Source: Methylorubrum salsuginis
GTDB taxonomy: Bacteria; Pseudomonadota; Alphaproteobacteria; Rhizobiales; Beijerinckiaceae
NCBI RefSeq assembly: GCF_900114375.1
Contig: NZ_FOSV01000017.1
Location: 1 to 64,000 of the forward strand
DNA: 64,000 nt
Reading direction: 5' to 3'
Position numbers and translations under genes: made by a program. Shown in pieces: positions 18,031 through 26,589 of this stretch (within the stretch, counting starts at the first letter, position 1; every line of letters starts with the position of its first letter). The notes below the pieces were generated by a model. The model ran no database searches. It was given only the letters and a program-made list of their open reading frames with translations, and was not told the origin of the DNA.

Positions 18031-18789
18031 TCACCCGCCCGCTCCGCGGGCACCCTCTCCCGCGGAGGGGAGAGGGTTGTTCTCGGCACCGTCCGGCGCG
18101 AGGCCACAGGCCGACAAGCCGTCCAGCATATGCCCCGGCGCGGGCGCACTCACCGCAATCGCCGCCCGCTTCGGATAGAGCGGCAAGCTCAACCCCCGCG
18201 CATGGAGCTGCAACACGCCGTCCCGCCCGGCGCCGCCGTAGATCGCGTCGCCGACGATCGGCCAGCCCATCTCCGAGCAATGGACGCGCAGCTGATGCGT
18301 GCGCCCGGTCACCGGCCGCAGCTCCATCCAGGCGCGCCCCTCGGCGCGGCCGAGCACGCGGAAATGCGTCAGCGAGGGCAGGCCCGCCGGGTCGGCCTTC
18401 ATCCACCAGCTGCGCGGATCGTCGGAACGGCGGGCGAGCGGCAGGTCGATCTGCCCCTCGTCGGGCGGCGAACCCTCCACCAGCGCCCAATAGGTCTTTT
18501 CGACCTTCCCATCCGCGAACAGCCGGTTCAGCCGGGCCAGCGCCTTGGCGTGGCGCCCGAGCACGAGGCAGCCCGAGGTGTCGCGGTCGAGCCGGTGGGC
18601 GGCCTCCGGGCGGCGCGGCAGGCCGAAGCGCAGCGCGTCGAGTGTGTCGGTGAGCGTCGGCCCGCCTTTCGGCCCCGGATGCACCGGCAGACCCGCCGGC
18701 TTGTCGATGACGAGCATCAAGGCATCGCGGTAGAGGAGGGAAAGCCCTATCTGCGGGTCGACGCTGCGGTTCGGTGCCTCGGGAATCAT
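18031..18789 (-). CDS. RluA-family pseudouridine synthase
   Basis: 252 residues. The catalytic motif HRLDRDTSG holds the essential Asp, and VTGRTHQLRVH is the second family signature. No S4 domain is seen. It isomerises uridine to pseudouridine in rRNA or tRNA; the exact target is not predictable. The last 16 residues or so (NNPLPSAGEGARGAGG) and the stop are encoded by an interspersed palindrome at 18032-18076, so the native C-terminus has probably been altered. It is convergent with mtaB and divergent from ftsY, whose start is about 45 bases away. Confidence 0.9.
   Translation of the reverse strand: MIPEAPNRSVDPQIGLSLLYRDALMLVIDKPAGLPVHPGPKGGPTLTDTLDALRFGLPRRPEAAHRLDRDTSGCLVLGRHAKALARLNRLFADGKVEKTYWALVEGSPPDEGQIDLPLARRSDDPRSWWMKADPAGLPSLTHFRVLGRAEGRAWMELRPVTGRTHQLRVHCSEMGWPIVGDAIYGGAGRDGVLQLHARGLSLPLYPKRAAIAVSAPAPGHMLDGLSACGLAPDGAENNPLPSAGEGARGAGG
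18032..18076. repeat. Paired palindromes forming the 3' end of the pseudouridine synthase gene
   Basis: GCCCGC (18037-18042) pairs with GCGGGC (18046-18051), and CCCTCTCCC (18053-18061) pairs with GGGAGAGGG (18068-18076). It has the same two-hairpin layout as 17913-17952 but is inside a reading frame. Confidence 0.75.
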
Positions 18790-18835
18790 GCCCCTGGGCT
18801 AGAGTGCCGGACCTTCGTGAGCAAGGTTTTCGAGG

Positions 18836-20278
18836 ATGAGCGACGACGAGAAGCCCGGCTGGTTCGGGCGCCTGTTCGGGCGGAAGGGCCCGGAGCCCAA
18901 GCCGTCCGAGGAGGCGGTGGTGCCGGAGCCGACCTCGCCGGCCTCCGAATCCGAGGGCGTGCCGGACTTCGCCACCGGCGCCGACGACGTCAGCCACGTG
19001 CCGCCGCCGGTGAGCGAGCCCTCGCCCGAGGATCCGGACAAGAACCGCATCCCCGACGAGATCGAGGGTGCCGACCTCCAGCCCGAGCCGCAGCCGCCGG
19101 TGGAGGACGTGGCGTTCGAGGAACCGCAGGAGGAGACACAGGAACTCGCGCCCGAGCCGGAGCCCGAACCGGCCCCCGAGCCCCTGCCCGCCGCTGCGGA
19201 GAAGCGCGGCTGGTGGTCCCGCGTCACCGGCGGCGAGGCGCCGCCCGCCGAGCCGACGGCTCCGGCGGAAGCCGACATCCAGCCGGTCGACGCCGCCGCC
19301 GCGCTCGCGAGCGACGCGGTTCAGGGCGCGGTCGAGGGCAGCGAGAAGCGGGGCTGGTGGTCGCGCCTCACGGGGGGCCTCAAGCGCACCTCCTCGGCCC
19401 TATCCGACCGGGTGACCGGCCTCTTCACCAAGCGCAAGCTCGACGCCACCACCCTCGAAGACCTCGAAGACGCGCTGATCCAGGCCGATTTCGGTGTCGA
19501 GACCGCGACCCGGATGGCCGAGGCGGTCGGCAAGGGCCGCTACGAGAAGGGCATCTCCCCGGACGAGGTGCGGGCGATCCTGGCGAGCGAGATCGAGCGG
19601 GCGCTGGAGCCGGTGGCGGTGCCGATCACGCTCGATCCGGCGAAAAAGCCCTACGTGATCCTGACCGTCGGGGTGAACGGCGCCGGCAAGACCACGACCA
19701 TCGGCAAGCTCGCCCTCAAGTTCAAGGCGGAGGGCCGCAGCGTGATGCTGGCGGCGGGCGACACGTTCCGCGCCGCCGCCATCGAGCAGCTTCGGGTCTG
19801 GGGCGAGCGCACGAACGTGCCGGTGATCAGCCGGGCGCAGGGCTCGGACGCCGCCGGCCTCGCCTTCGACGCCTTCAAGGAGGCCCGCGAGGCCGGCACC
19901 GACGTGCTGCTGATCGACACCGCCGGCCGGCTCCAGAATAAGGCCGGGCTGATGGCCGAGCTGGAGAAGATCGTGCGGGTGATCCGCAAGCTCGATGCGG
20001 AGGCGCCGCACGCGACGCTGCTGGTGCTCGACGCCACGGTGGGGCAGAACGCGCTCAGTCAGGTCGAGCTGTTCTCGCAGGCCGCGCCGGTGTCGGGCCT
20101 GGTGATGACCAAGCTCGACGGCACGGCGCGCGGCGGCATCCTCGTGGCGCTCGCCGCCAAGTTCGGCCTGCCGGTGCATTTCATCGGCGTCGGCGAGGGC
20201 GTGGAGGATCTGGAGCCGTTCGCGGCCCGGGACTTCGCCCGCGCCATCACCGGCCTGCCCAGGGAGGAGCGCGCATGA
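18836..20278 (+). CDS. ftsY: Signal recognition particle receptor FtsY
   Basis: 480 residues. It is the receptor for the signal recognition particle, guiding ribosomes to the inner membrane. The N-terminal 180 residues are acidic and Pro-rich, with the motif KRGWW..R near residue 122 repeated near residue 165; this is the membrane-targeting A domain. The N domain follows, then the GTPase G domain with [15 protein letters not shown] (P loop), DTAGRLQNK and [10 protein letters not shown]. It lies about 935 bases downstream of mtaB, across the pseudouridine synthase gene, and its stop overlaps yciB (ATGA). Confidence 0.96.
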   Translation: MSDDEKPGWFGRLFGRKGPEPKPSEEAVVPEPTSPASESEGVPDFATGADDVSHVPPPVSEPSPEDPDKNRIPDEIEGADLQPEPQPPVEDVAFEEPQEETQELAPEPEPEPAPEPLPAAAEKRGWWSRVTGGEAPPAEPTAPAEADIQPVDAAAALASDAVQGAVEGSEKRGWWSRLTGGLKRTSSALSDRVTGLFTKRKLDATTLEDLEDALIQADFGVETATRMAEAVGKGRYEKGISPDEVRAILASEIERALEPVAVPITLDPAKKPYVILTVGVNGAGKTTTIGKLALKFKAEGRSVMLAAGDTFRAAAIEQLRVWGERTNVPVISRAQGSDAAGLAFDAFKEAREAGTDVLLIDTAGRLQNKAGLMAELEKIVRVIRKLDAEAPHATLLVLDATVGQNALSQVELFSQAAPVSGLVMTKLDGTARGGILVALAAKFGLPVHFIGVGEGVEDLEPFAARDFARAITGLPREERA

Positions 20279-20922
20279 TCACCGACCGCACGACCGATCG
20301 GACCGGCATGCCCGTGGAAAGCGTGCCCCCGCGCCGCCACCTGCCGCCGCTGCTGAAGCTCGCCCTGGAGATGGGCCCGCTCGTCGTGTTCTTCCTCGGC
20401 AACGCCTATGCCGAGCGCTTCGGCGTGCATCCCGAGAGCAAGCTGTTCGTCGCGACCGGGGTGTTCATTGGTGCCACGATCCTGTCGCTCGGCATTCACT
20501 TCGCCCTGCTGCGGCGGCTGCCGATCATGCCGCTCGTCTCCGGCGTGGTCGTGCTGGTGTTCGGCGGCCTGACGCTGGCCCTGCAGGACAAGACCTTCAT
20601 CATGATGAAGCCGACCATCGTGAACACGCTGTTCGGTCTCGTCCTGCTCGGCGGCCTCGCCTTCGGCAAGCCCCTGCTCTCCGTCGTCCTCGACAGCATG
20701 TTCGCCCTCACCGACGAGGGCTGGCGCAAGCTGACCTTCCGCTGGGGCCTGTTCTTCCTCGCGCTCGCCGCCCTCAACGAGATCGTCTGGCGCACGCAGA
20801 CGGAAGATTTCTGGGTGAACTTCAAGGTGTTCGGCATCATGCCGCTCACCATTGTGTTCGCGCTCGCGCAGACGCCGCTGCTGCTGCGGCATGAGAAGAA
20901 GGATGGGGCGAAGGGGTCCTGA
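20275..20922 (+). CDS. yciB: Septation protein A / YciB family membrane protein
   Basis: 215 residues with five or six membrane helices. The signature [22 protein letters not shown] near the N-terminus and RPTxxN-like [10 protein letters not shown] in the middle identify the IspZ/YciB family. It is an inner-membrane protein linked to cell division and envelope integrity; the mechanism is unsettled. The ATG overlaps the ftsY stop. In Rhizobiales the next genes are usually ccmG, ccmD and ccmC on the other strand; here those are 42 kb away. Confidence 0.92.
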   Translation: MITDRTTDRTGMPVESVPPRRHLPPLLKLALEMGPLVVFFLGNAYAERFGVHPESKLFVATGVFIGATILSLGIHFALLRRLPIMPLVSGVVVLVFGGLTLALQDKTFIMMKPTIVNTLFGLVLLGGLAFGKPLLSVVLDSMFALTDEGWRKLTFRWGLFFLALAALNEIVWRTQTEDFWVNFKVFGIMPLTIVFALAQTPLLLRHEKKDGAKGS

Positions 20923-20970
20923 ACGGAAGGCGCTACGGCGTCCGGCCGATCGCACCGGCGCCCGCGCAAC

Positions 20971-20995
20971 CCCTCGCCCTTCTGCGGGGAGAGGG
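20971..20995. repeat. Short family-B palindrome between yciB and crtC
   Basis: CCCTCGCCC followed by TTCTGC and GGGGAGAGGG forms an imperfect hairpin like those at 17913 and 18053. It lies exactly between the yciB neighbourhood and the photosynthesis block. Confidence 0.5.
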
Positions 20996-21020
20996 AGCTC
21001 AGCAGGCACCAGTGTGACCG

Positions 21021-21917
21021 TCAGCCGATCCGCCGCGGCATCCGGAACGGCAGCATGAACTGCACCGCCGGATTGCGAAAACGCCCGAGCGACAGGCTCT
21101 CATGGACCGGCCGCACCGCCTCGCCGTCGAGCGTCGAGGCCAGGAGCGAGCGGGCGTAGAACGGCGTATCTTCGAAAGTCTCGACCACGCTCGCCCGCCC
21201 GTCGTCGCTGCGGGTCGGGCGCGGCATCTTCCAGAAGCGCGTCTTGGGCAGTTCGGCCGCGAGCGGCGGGCGCATGTCGCGGCGGCTGCCGTCGGCATCG
21301 AAGCGCAGCGTCAGGTTCTGGCCGCTGCCGTCCTTGCGGCGCACGTCGTAGAGGATCGCCGAGCCGCGTTTCAGGGAGGCCCGACACCACGTCCAGTCGG
21401 CGAACGAATCCTCGAGCCGCCCGTCGCCGTCGTTGGTGTCGAAGTAGCCGTTGCCGCGCCACCCCAGCTCGGGGGCGGTGAAGGCGGCTTCGACCTCGCA
21501 GGACGGGGCCATCGGCCACCAGCGGTGCAGGCCGTGGGAATCGAGGGTGAAGGGCTGGGCCGTGATTCCCCGCGGGCGCACCCGCACCGTGCCCCGTAAG
21601 CGCCGCGGGATCGGCGCGCCGCGCTCGTCGAGGCGGATCGTCAGTACGCTGCCGTCCCAGTCGAGGGAGGACGGGCCGATGGCGATGGAGGTGGCGTCGC
21701 GGGAGAGCGAGCGGGCGTTGCGCTCGGTCATGGTGAAGCGCTTGTCGGCGCCGTAGAGCACGACGTTGACGGCGCAGTGATTGAACGGATCCTGCTTCGC
21801 GTTCAGGAAGTAATAGGGCGAAAACACGCTGCCGATGAAGGCGATGACGGTGAGCCCGTGGCGCCCGTCCTCGCTCAGCGCATCGACGTACCACCAGACA
21901 TAGCCGCCCCGCGCCAC
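21021..21917 (-). CDS. crtC: Carotenoid 1,2-hydratase (hydroxyneurosporene synthase)
   Basis: About 298 residues. It adds water to the psi end of acyclic carotenoids, the first step toward spirilloxanthin- or spheroidene-type pigments. The family signature GGYVWWYVDALSEDGRHG opens the protein, followed by IAFIGSVFSPYY and NHCAVNVVLYG. No ATG lies upstream of the conserved N-terminus. The GTG at 21917 is the best placed initiation codon, which makes crtC overlap the 3' end of crtD by 43 bases, so translation is likely coupled. The start is uncertain. The gene is transcribed leftward with crtD, away from the bch-puf genes. Confidence 0.88.
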   Translation of the reverse strand: MARGGYVWWYVDALSEDGRHGLTVIAFIGSVFSPYYFLNAKQDPFNHCAVNVVLYGADKRFTMTERNARSLSRDATSIAIGPSSLDWDGSVLTIRLDERGAPIPRRLRGTVRVRPRGITAQPFTLDSHGLHRWWPMAPSCEVEAAFTAPELGWRGNGYFDTNDGDGRLEDSFADWTWCRASLKRGSAILYDVRRKDGSGQNLTLRFDADGSRRDMRPPLAAELPKTRFWKMPRPTRSDDGRASVVETFEDTPFYARSLLASTLDGEAVRPVHESLSLGRFRNPAVQFMLPFRMPRRIG

Positions 21918-23407
21918 GTCGGCGTCGAAGCGAGGTCCGCGATCAGTGCCGCCGCCGCGAGCCGGCCGGATTGCGCCGCCATCGGCACCCCCGGCCCCGG
22001 ATGCACGCTCCCCCCCGCCAGATAGAGCCCCGGCACCTTCGTCCGCGCCCCCGGTCGCTTGAACGTCGCCGTCCACCCGTGCGAGGCCCGGCCGTAAAGC
22101 GCCCCCCCGGTCCCCGGAAACAGGGCTCCGAAGTCCTCCGGCGTCGTCACCGCGGCCGGCGAGACCGGCTCCAGCGTCAGCCCGCAGGCCGCGAGTCTCT
22201 TCGTCCAGCTCGTCTCGCATGCGGCGATCTCCTGAGGGGTGAAGCGGCGCTCGCCGTCGGCGGGCGCGTTGACGAGGACGAGCAGCCGCTCGGGACCGTC
22301 GGGGCCGGCGCCGGCATCGTCCCGGTCCTGCGCGCAGACATAGATCGTGGGGTCCGGCGGCAGGCGCCGCCCACGCAGGATCGCGTCGAACTCGGCGCGA
22401 TAATCGGCGGAAAAGAACACGCTGTGATGCGCGAGTGTGAAGCCGCGCGCCCGGGCGTTTAGGCAGAAGGTCACCGCCGAGAGCGAGCGCTCGCGGGCCG
22501 GCACCCGGTCGCCCTCTCGCGCCGCGTCCGGCCCGAAGAGCCCCGCGCCGAGCGCCGCCACGTCGCCGCCCGCGATCACCGCCTCCGCCGCGATCCGCTC
22601 GCCATCGGCGAGTTGCACCCCCGCGATCCGGCCGTTTTCGGTGACGATGCGGGCGACATGAGCCCCCGTGCGGATTCGCGCGCCGCGCCGCTCGGCGAGG
22701 TCGGCCACCGCGCGGGCGAGCCGACTCAAGCCGCCCTCGAGGGTCCAGACGCCGGCCTGCTCGACATGGGCGACCAGCATCAGCGTCGCGGGGGCTGCGA
22801 AGGGCGAGGCGCCGCAATAGGTGGCGTAGCGCCCGAACAGCTGGCGCAGCCGCGGATCGCGAAAGTACTCGCCCAGCGCCGACCACAGGGTCGCGAAGGG
22901 CCGGATACGCCAGAGATCACCGATGCCGGTGAGCCCGACGCGCTTGCCCAGTTCGACCGGGTTCGGCCGGTCCGAGCGGATGAACGGCCCCTCCAGCGTA
23001 CGGTAGACTTCCGCGGCCCGCGCGCAGAAGCGGCGATAGCCGTCGGCCTCGCGGGGTCCGGCGAAGGCGGCGATGGCCGCGGCCGAGGCGTCGATATCGG
23101 CGAATAGGTCGAGCCGTTCGTTCGCCGTCCAGGCGTGGCGCGCCAGCACGGACGCCGCGCGCAGCCGCACCTCCGATTCGAGCGAGGCGCCGGCCTGCGA
23201 AAAAAGCTCCTCGAACACCCAGCGCATGGTGAAGACGGTGGGGCCCGCCTCGATCGCCGCTTCACCGACGGGCAGCGCCCGCATCTTGCCGCCCACCGTC
23301 GCGGCACGCTCCAGCACCGTCACGTCGAACCCGCGCGCGGCGAGCGTCAGGGCCGCGGAGAGTCCGCCGATGCCGGCGCCGACGACGATGACGCGCTTCT
23401 CCGCCAC
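21875..23407 (-). CDS. crtD: 1-hydroxycarotenoid 3,4-desaturase / methoxyneurosporene dehydrogenase
   Basis: 510 residues. It is an FAD-dependent desaturase of the CrtI/phytoene desaturase family that introduces the 3,4 double bond of hydroxylated or methoxylated carotenoids. The dinucleotide-binding motif is VIVVGAGIGGLSAAL at the N-terminus, and the C-terminal signature is LYLAGGSVHPGPGVPMA. CrtD rather than CrtI is inferred from the crtC/crtF context. The chosen start is the GTG at 23407, with GAGGG about eight bases upstream; the open frame to 23638 is a shadow of crtE. It is divergent from crtE across a PpsR-type operator. Confidence 0.88.
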   Translation of the reverse strand: MAEKRVIVVGAGIGGLSAALTLAARGFDVTVLERAATVGGKMRALPVGEAAIEAGPTVFTMRWVFEELFSQAGASLESEVRLRAASVLARHAWTANERLDLFADIDASAAAIAAFAGPREADGYRRFCARAAEVYRTLEGPFIRSDRPNPVELGKRVGLTGIGDLWRIRPFATLWSALGEYFRDPRLRQLFGRYATYCGASPFAAPATLMLVAHVEQAGVWTLEGGLSRLARAVADLAERRGARIRTGAHVARIVTENGRIAGVQLADGERIAAEAVIAGGDVAALGAGLFGPDAAREGDRVPARERSLSAVTFCLNARARGFTLAHHSVFFSADYRAEFDAILRGRRLPPDPTIYVCAQDRDDAGAGPDGPERLLVLVNAPADGERRFTPQEIAACETSWTKRLAACGLTLEPVSPAAVTTPEDFGALFPGTGGALYGRASHGWTATFKRPGARTKVPGLYLAGGSVHPGPGVPMAAQSGRLAAAALIADLASTPTWRGAAMSGGTSMR

Positions 23408-23455
23408 GAAACCCTCATGTCTGCCGGGTTGAGCGTTGATCCCGGAAACGGAAAG

Positions 23456-23473
23456 TGTCAATCTGGAATGACA
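23456..23473. promoter_or_regulatory. PpsR/CrtJ-type operator between crtD and crtE
   Basis: TGTCAATCTGGAATGACA is a perfect TGT-N12-ACA palindrome, the consensus recognised by the redox/light repressor PpsR (CrtJ). It lies 40-60 bases from both divergent starts and could control both. Another TTGACA-like half site follows at 23494-23499. The regulator gene is not in the window. Confidence 0.75.
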
Positions 23474-23513
23474 GAACAAGAGACAACATGACTTGACATA
23501 GGGAGAGAGCGCC

Positions 23514-24383
23514 ATGGATGTCGGAAGGCGGATCGAAACGGCGCTCGATGTGGCGGTCTCGCATCTGGAAGCGCCCGGCGCGCCGCCGCAGCTGGCGGAG
23601 GCGATCCGATACGCGGTCTTCCCCGGCGGCCACCGCATCCGCCCGCGCCTGTGCCTCGCCGTGGCGCTCGCCTGCGGCGACGACGATCCGGCGGCCTCCG
23701 ACGCGGCGGCCGCCGCGATCGAGCTCCTTCATTGCGCCAGCCTCGTCCACGACGACCTGCCCTGCTTCGACGATGCGCCGATGCGCCGCCAGAAGCCCTC
23801 GGTCCACGCCGCCTTCGGCGTGCCGCTGGCGGTGCTGACCGGCGACGCGCTGATCGTCGCCGCCTTCGAGACGCTGGCCCGCGGCGCCGCCCGCCGGCCG
23901 GAACGGCTCGCGGCCCTGGTCGGCCTCGTGGCGCGGGCCGCGGGCTCCCCCGTCGGCATCGTCGCCGGACAGGCCTGGGAATCCGAGGCGCATGTCGATC
24001 TGAGCGCCTACCAGCAGGCCAAGACCGGTGCGCTGTTCGCCGCCGCCACCGTGGCCGGTGCGGCGGCCGCGGGCGCCGCGCCGCTGCCGTGGCGCCTGCT
24101 CGGCGAATGCCTCGGCGAGGCTTACCAAGTCGCCGACGACCTGCGCGACGTCGCCTGCCGCCAGGAGGAGATCGGCAAGCCCGCCGGGCGCGACGCCACC
24201 CTCGGGCGCCCCAACGCCGCGGCCTTGCTCGGCATGGGCGGCGCCCTGGACCGGCTCAAGCGCCTCACCCGCGAGGCCATGGAGGTGATTCCGGTCTGCC
24301 CCGGCCTGGAGACGATCCGCGCCGAGATCGAGGCGCAGAGCCGGTTGTTCCTGCCGGCCTCGCTGCGCCCGGCGCTCGCCTGA
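23514..24383 (+). CDS. crtE: Geranylgeranyl diphosphate synthase
   Basis: 289 residues, a trans-prenyltransferase that makes GGPP for carotenoids and for the phytyl tail of bacteriochlorophyll. The first aspartate-rich motif is in VHDDLPCFDDAPMRR and the second in YQVADDLRD. GGHRIRPRL near residue 40 is the substrate-binding loop. The ATG at 23514 has GGGAGAGAG upstream. crtF follows after nine bases, so the two form an operon. It is transcribed away from crtD under the shared TGT-N12-ACA operator. Confidence 0.92.
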   Translation: MDVGRRIETALDVAVSHLEAPGAPPQLAEAIRYAVFPGGHRIRPRLCLAVALACGDDDPAASDAAAAAIELLHCASLVHDDLPCFDDAPMRRQKPSVHAAFGVPLAVLTGDALIVAAFETLARGAARRPERLAALVGLVARAAGSPVGIVAGQAWESEAHVDLSAYQQAKTGALFAAATVAGAAAAGAAPLPWRLLGECLGEAYQVADDLRDVACRQEEIGKPAGRDATLGRPNAAALLGMGGALDRLKRLTREAMEVIPVCPGLETIRAEIEAQSRLFLPASLRPALA

Positions 24384-24392
24384 GAAGGCTCG

Positions 24393-25550
24393 ATGCCCGC
24401 CGCAACGACGCAGTCCGAGCGGCCGGCAGCGGCGCCCGTCCGCCGCGGCTGGCGCGAGCGCTGGCTCGCCTTCCGCAACGGCACGGTGGCAAGCCCGGCC
24501 TTCCAGCGCTGGGCCGCCGGCTTCCCGCTCACCCGCGGCATCGCCCGGCGCAACACCCGCGCCCTGTTCGATCTCTGTGCCGGCTTCGTCTATGCGCAAG
24601 TGCTGTTCGCCTGCGTGCGGCTCGACCTATTTCGGTTGCTGCAGCCCGGCCCGCTCGCGCCCGAAGTCATCGCCCGGCGCCTCGACCTGCCCCCCGAGCG
24701 CGCCCTCACGCTGCTGAAGGCCGCCGCCTCCCTCGACCTGCTGACCCGCCTGCCCGACGGCCGCTTCGGCCTCGCCGATCTGGGGGCCGCAATGATCGGC
24801 AACCCGTCGATCGCGGCCATGGTCGAGCACCATTCCATGCTCTACGCCGACCTCGCCGACCCGGTCGCGCTGCTGCGGGACAAGCCCGACCGCACCCGGC
24901 TTTCGGCCTACTGGCCCTATGCCGGGGGCGGGGCCGAGGTCGCCGCCGATTCGGTCGCCGCCTATAGCGGGCTGATGGCCGCCTCGCAGGCCATGATCGC
25001 GGGCGACGTGCTCGACGCGCTGCTGCTCTCCGACCGCGCCTGCCTCATGGACATCGGCGGCGGGGAGGGCGTTTTTCTTTTCGAGGCTGCCCGGCGCCAT
25101 CCGCACCTGACGCTGAAGCTCCTCGATCTGCCGCCGGTCGCCGAGCGGGCCCGCGCCCGATTCGAATCGGCCGGGTTCGGATCCCGCGTCACCTGCCATG
25201 GTGGCAGCTTTCGCGAGGGCATCCTGCCGAACGGCGCCGATGCGATCTCGCTGGTGCGCGTCGTCCACGACCACGACGATTCGGTCGTCGAGCCGCTTTT
25301 GCGCGCGGTCCATGCCGCCCTCCCGCCCGGCGGCCTCGTCGCCATCGCCGAACCGATGGCCGGCACGTCGGGCGCCGAACCCATCGGCGACGCCTATTTC
25401 GGCTTCTACCTCATGGCGATGGGCAGCGGACGGCCCCGCACGGCCGCCGAACTCTCGGCGATGCTCCTTGAGGCCGGCTTCACCGACATCCGCGAACGCC
25501 CGACCCGCCGGCCGCTCCTGGCAAAACTGATCACGGCAAAGCGCACCTAG
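24393..25550 (+). CDS. crtF: Hydroxyneurosporene / demethylspheroidene O-methyltransferase
   Basis: 385 residues. It methylates the C-1 hydroxyl of acyclic carotenoids with SAM, acting after CrtC and CrtD. A winged-helix-like dimerisation region (residues about 60-140) precedes a class I methyltransferase domain with MDIGGGEGVFLFEAARRHP as SAM-binding motif I and LVRVVHDHDD near the active site. The C-terminal part matches O-methyltransferase family 2. It is coupled to crtE by a nine-base gap. The next gene, bchC, has its own operator-promoter region. Confidence 0.9.
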   Translation: MPAATTQSERPAAAPVRRGWRERWLAFRNGTVASPAFQRWAAGFPLTRGIARRNTRALFDLCAGFVYAQVLFACVRLDLFRLLQPGPLAPEVIARRLDLPPERALTLLKAAASLDLLTRLPDGRFGLADLGAAMIGNPSIAAMVEHHSMLYADLADPVALLRDKPDRTRLSAYWPYAGGGAEVAADSVAAYSGLMAASQAMIAGDVLDALLLSDRACLMDIGGGEGVFLFEAARRHPHLTLKLLDLPPVAERARARFESAGFGSRVTCHGGSFREGILPNGADAISLVRVVHDHDDSVVEPLLRAVHAALPPGGLVAIAEPMAGTSGAEPIGDAYFGFYLMAMGSGRPRTAAELSAMLLEAGFTDIRERPTRRPLLAKLITAKRT

Positions 25551-25565
25551 CAGTGTAAACTCTGC

Positions 25566-25593
25566 TTGACGCTTTTTGGTGTCAGTCTAGGAT
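25566..25593 (+). promoter_or_regulatory. Likely promoter of bchC
   Basis: TTGACG at 25566-25571 and TAGGAT at 25588-25593 are separated by 16 bases, close to a sigma-70 layout. The -10 lies inside the TGT-N12-ACA operator at 25580-25597, so repressor binding would block polymerase. A partial TGTAAAC half site precedes the -35. Confidence 0.55.
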
Positions 25594-25597
25594 GACA
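25580..25597. promoter_or_regulatory. PpsR/CrtJ-type operator before bchC
   Basis: TGTCAGTCTAGGATGACA is a perfect TGT-N12-ACA palindrome, 54 bases before the bchC ATG. It is nearly the same sequence as the site between crtD and crtE (differences only in the central part), which supports a common repressor for crt and bch-puf genes. Confidence 0.78.
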
Positions 25598-25650
25598 CAA
25601 GGCGCACCACCGACCGGTGGAGTCGCGACAACCAGGGCGGAGGCGAGGAC

Positions 25651-26589
25651 ATGGAGGCTTTGGCCGTCGTCCTTGAACGACCGGAGCACTTGGCGCTCAG
25701 CCGCCTGGCGCTGACCCCTGCCGCCGCGGGCGACGCGGTGGTCGCCGTCTCCTGGAGCGGCATCAGCACCGGCACCGAGCGCCTGCTCTGGTCGGGCCGG
25801 ATGCCGACCTTCCCCGGCATGGGCTACCCCCTCGTCCCCGGCTACGAATCCGTCGGCACCGTCGTCGCGGCCGGGCCCGAATGCGGGGTCGCGGTCGGGC
25901 AGACCGTGTTCGTGCCCGGTGCCCGCTGCTTCGGCGAGGTGCGCGGCCTGTTCGGCGGCGCCGCCTCCCATCTCGTGGTCCCGGCAGCCCGCCTCGTGCC
26001 GGTCGATGCCGGTCTCGGCGACCAAGCCTGCCTGATTGCGCTCGCGGCCACCGCCTACCACGCTTTGTCCGGCGTCACGCCGGGTTCGGCCAGCCTCATC
26101 GTCGGCCACGGCGTGCTCGGGCGGCTGCTCGCCCGTCTGACCGTGCTGGCGGGCGGCCAACCGGTGGTGTGGGAGCGCGATCCCGTCCGCCGGGACGGCC
26201 GCTTCGGCTATCCGGTGATCGCCCCCGAGGACGACACCACCCACGACTACGCCACCATCACCGATGTCAGCGGCAGCGCCGGCCTCCTCGACACGCTGAT
26301 CGGCCGGCTCGCGCCGCAGGGCGAGATCGTGCTGGCGGGCTTCTACGAGGCGCCGCTCTCCTTCGCCTTCCCGCCCGCCTTCCTGCGCGAGGCCCGCCTC
26401 CGAGTCTCGGCCGAGTGGAGGCCGGACGATCTCGCCGCGGTGACGGCGCTGGTGCGCAGCGGCGGCCTGTCGCTCGACGGGCTGATCACCCATCGCCTCC
26501 CCGCGACCCAGGCCGAGGAGGCCTATCGCACCGCCTTCACCGACCCGGCCTGCCTCAAGATGATCCTCGACTGGAGGGCCTGCGCATGA
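25651..26589 (+). CDS. bchC: Bacteriochlorophyllide a dehydrogenase
   Basis: 312 residues. It is a medium-chain dehydrogenase-like protein that oxidises the 3-hydroxyethyl group to the 3-acetyl group in bacteriochlorophyll a synthesis. The start ATG follows GGCGGAGGCGAGG. The N-terminal GroES-like region has WSGISTGTERLLWSG. The nucleotide-binding half contains LIVGHGVLGRLLARL. The stop overlaps bchX (ATGA), making bchC the first gene of the bchCXYZ-puf superoperon seen in purple bacteria. Confidence 0.93.
   Translation: MEALAVVLERPEHLALSRLALTPAAAGDAVVAVSWSGISTGTERLLWSGRMPTFPGMGYPLVPGYESVGTVVAAGPECGVAVGQTVFVPGARCFGEVRGLFGGAASHLVVPAARLVPVDAGLGDQACLIALAATAYHALSGVTPGSASLIVGHGVLGRLLARLTVLAGGQPVVWERDPVRRDGRFGYPVIAPEDDTTHDYATITDVSGSAGLLDTLIGRLAPQGEIVLAGFYEAPLSFAFPPAFLREARLRVSAEWRPDDLAAVTALVRSGGLSLDGLITHRLPATQAEEAYRTAFTDPACLKMILDWRACA

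Noticed and set aside
17913-18076. Two spaced palindromes considered as a CRISPR-like array
   Set aside because: Only two units, hairpin-forming, with unequal spacing and a gene end inside one; they are interspersed palindromes.
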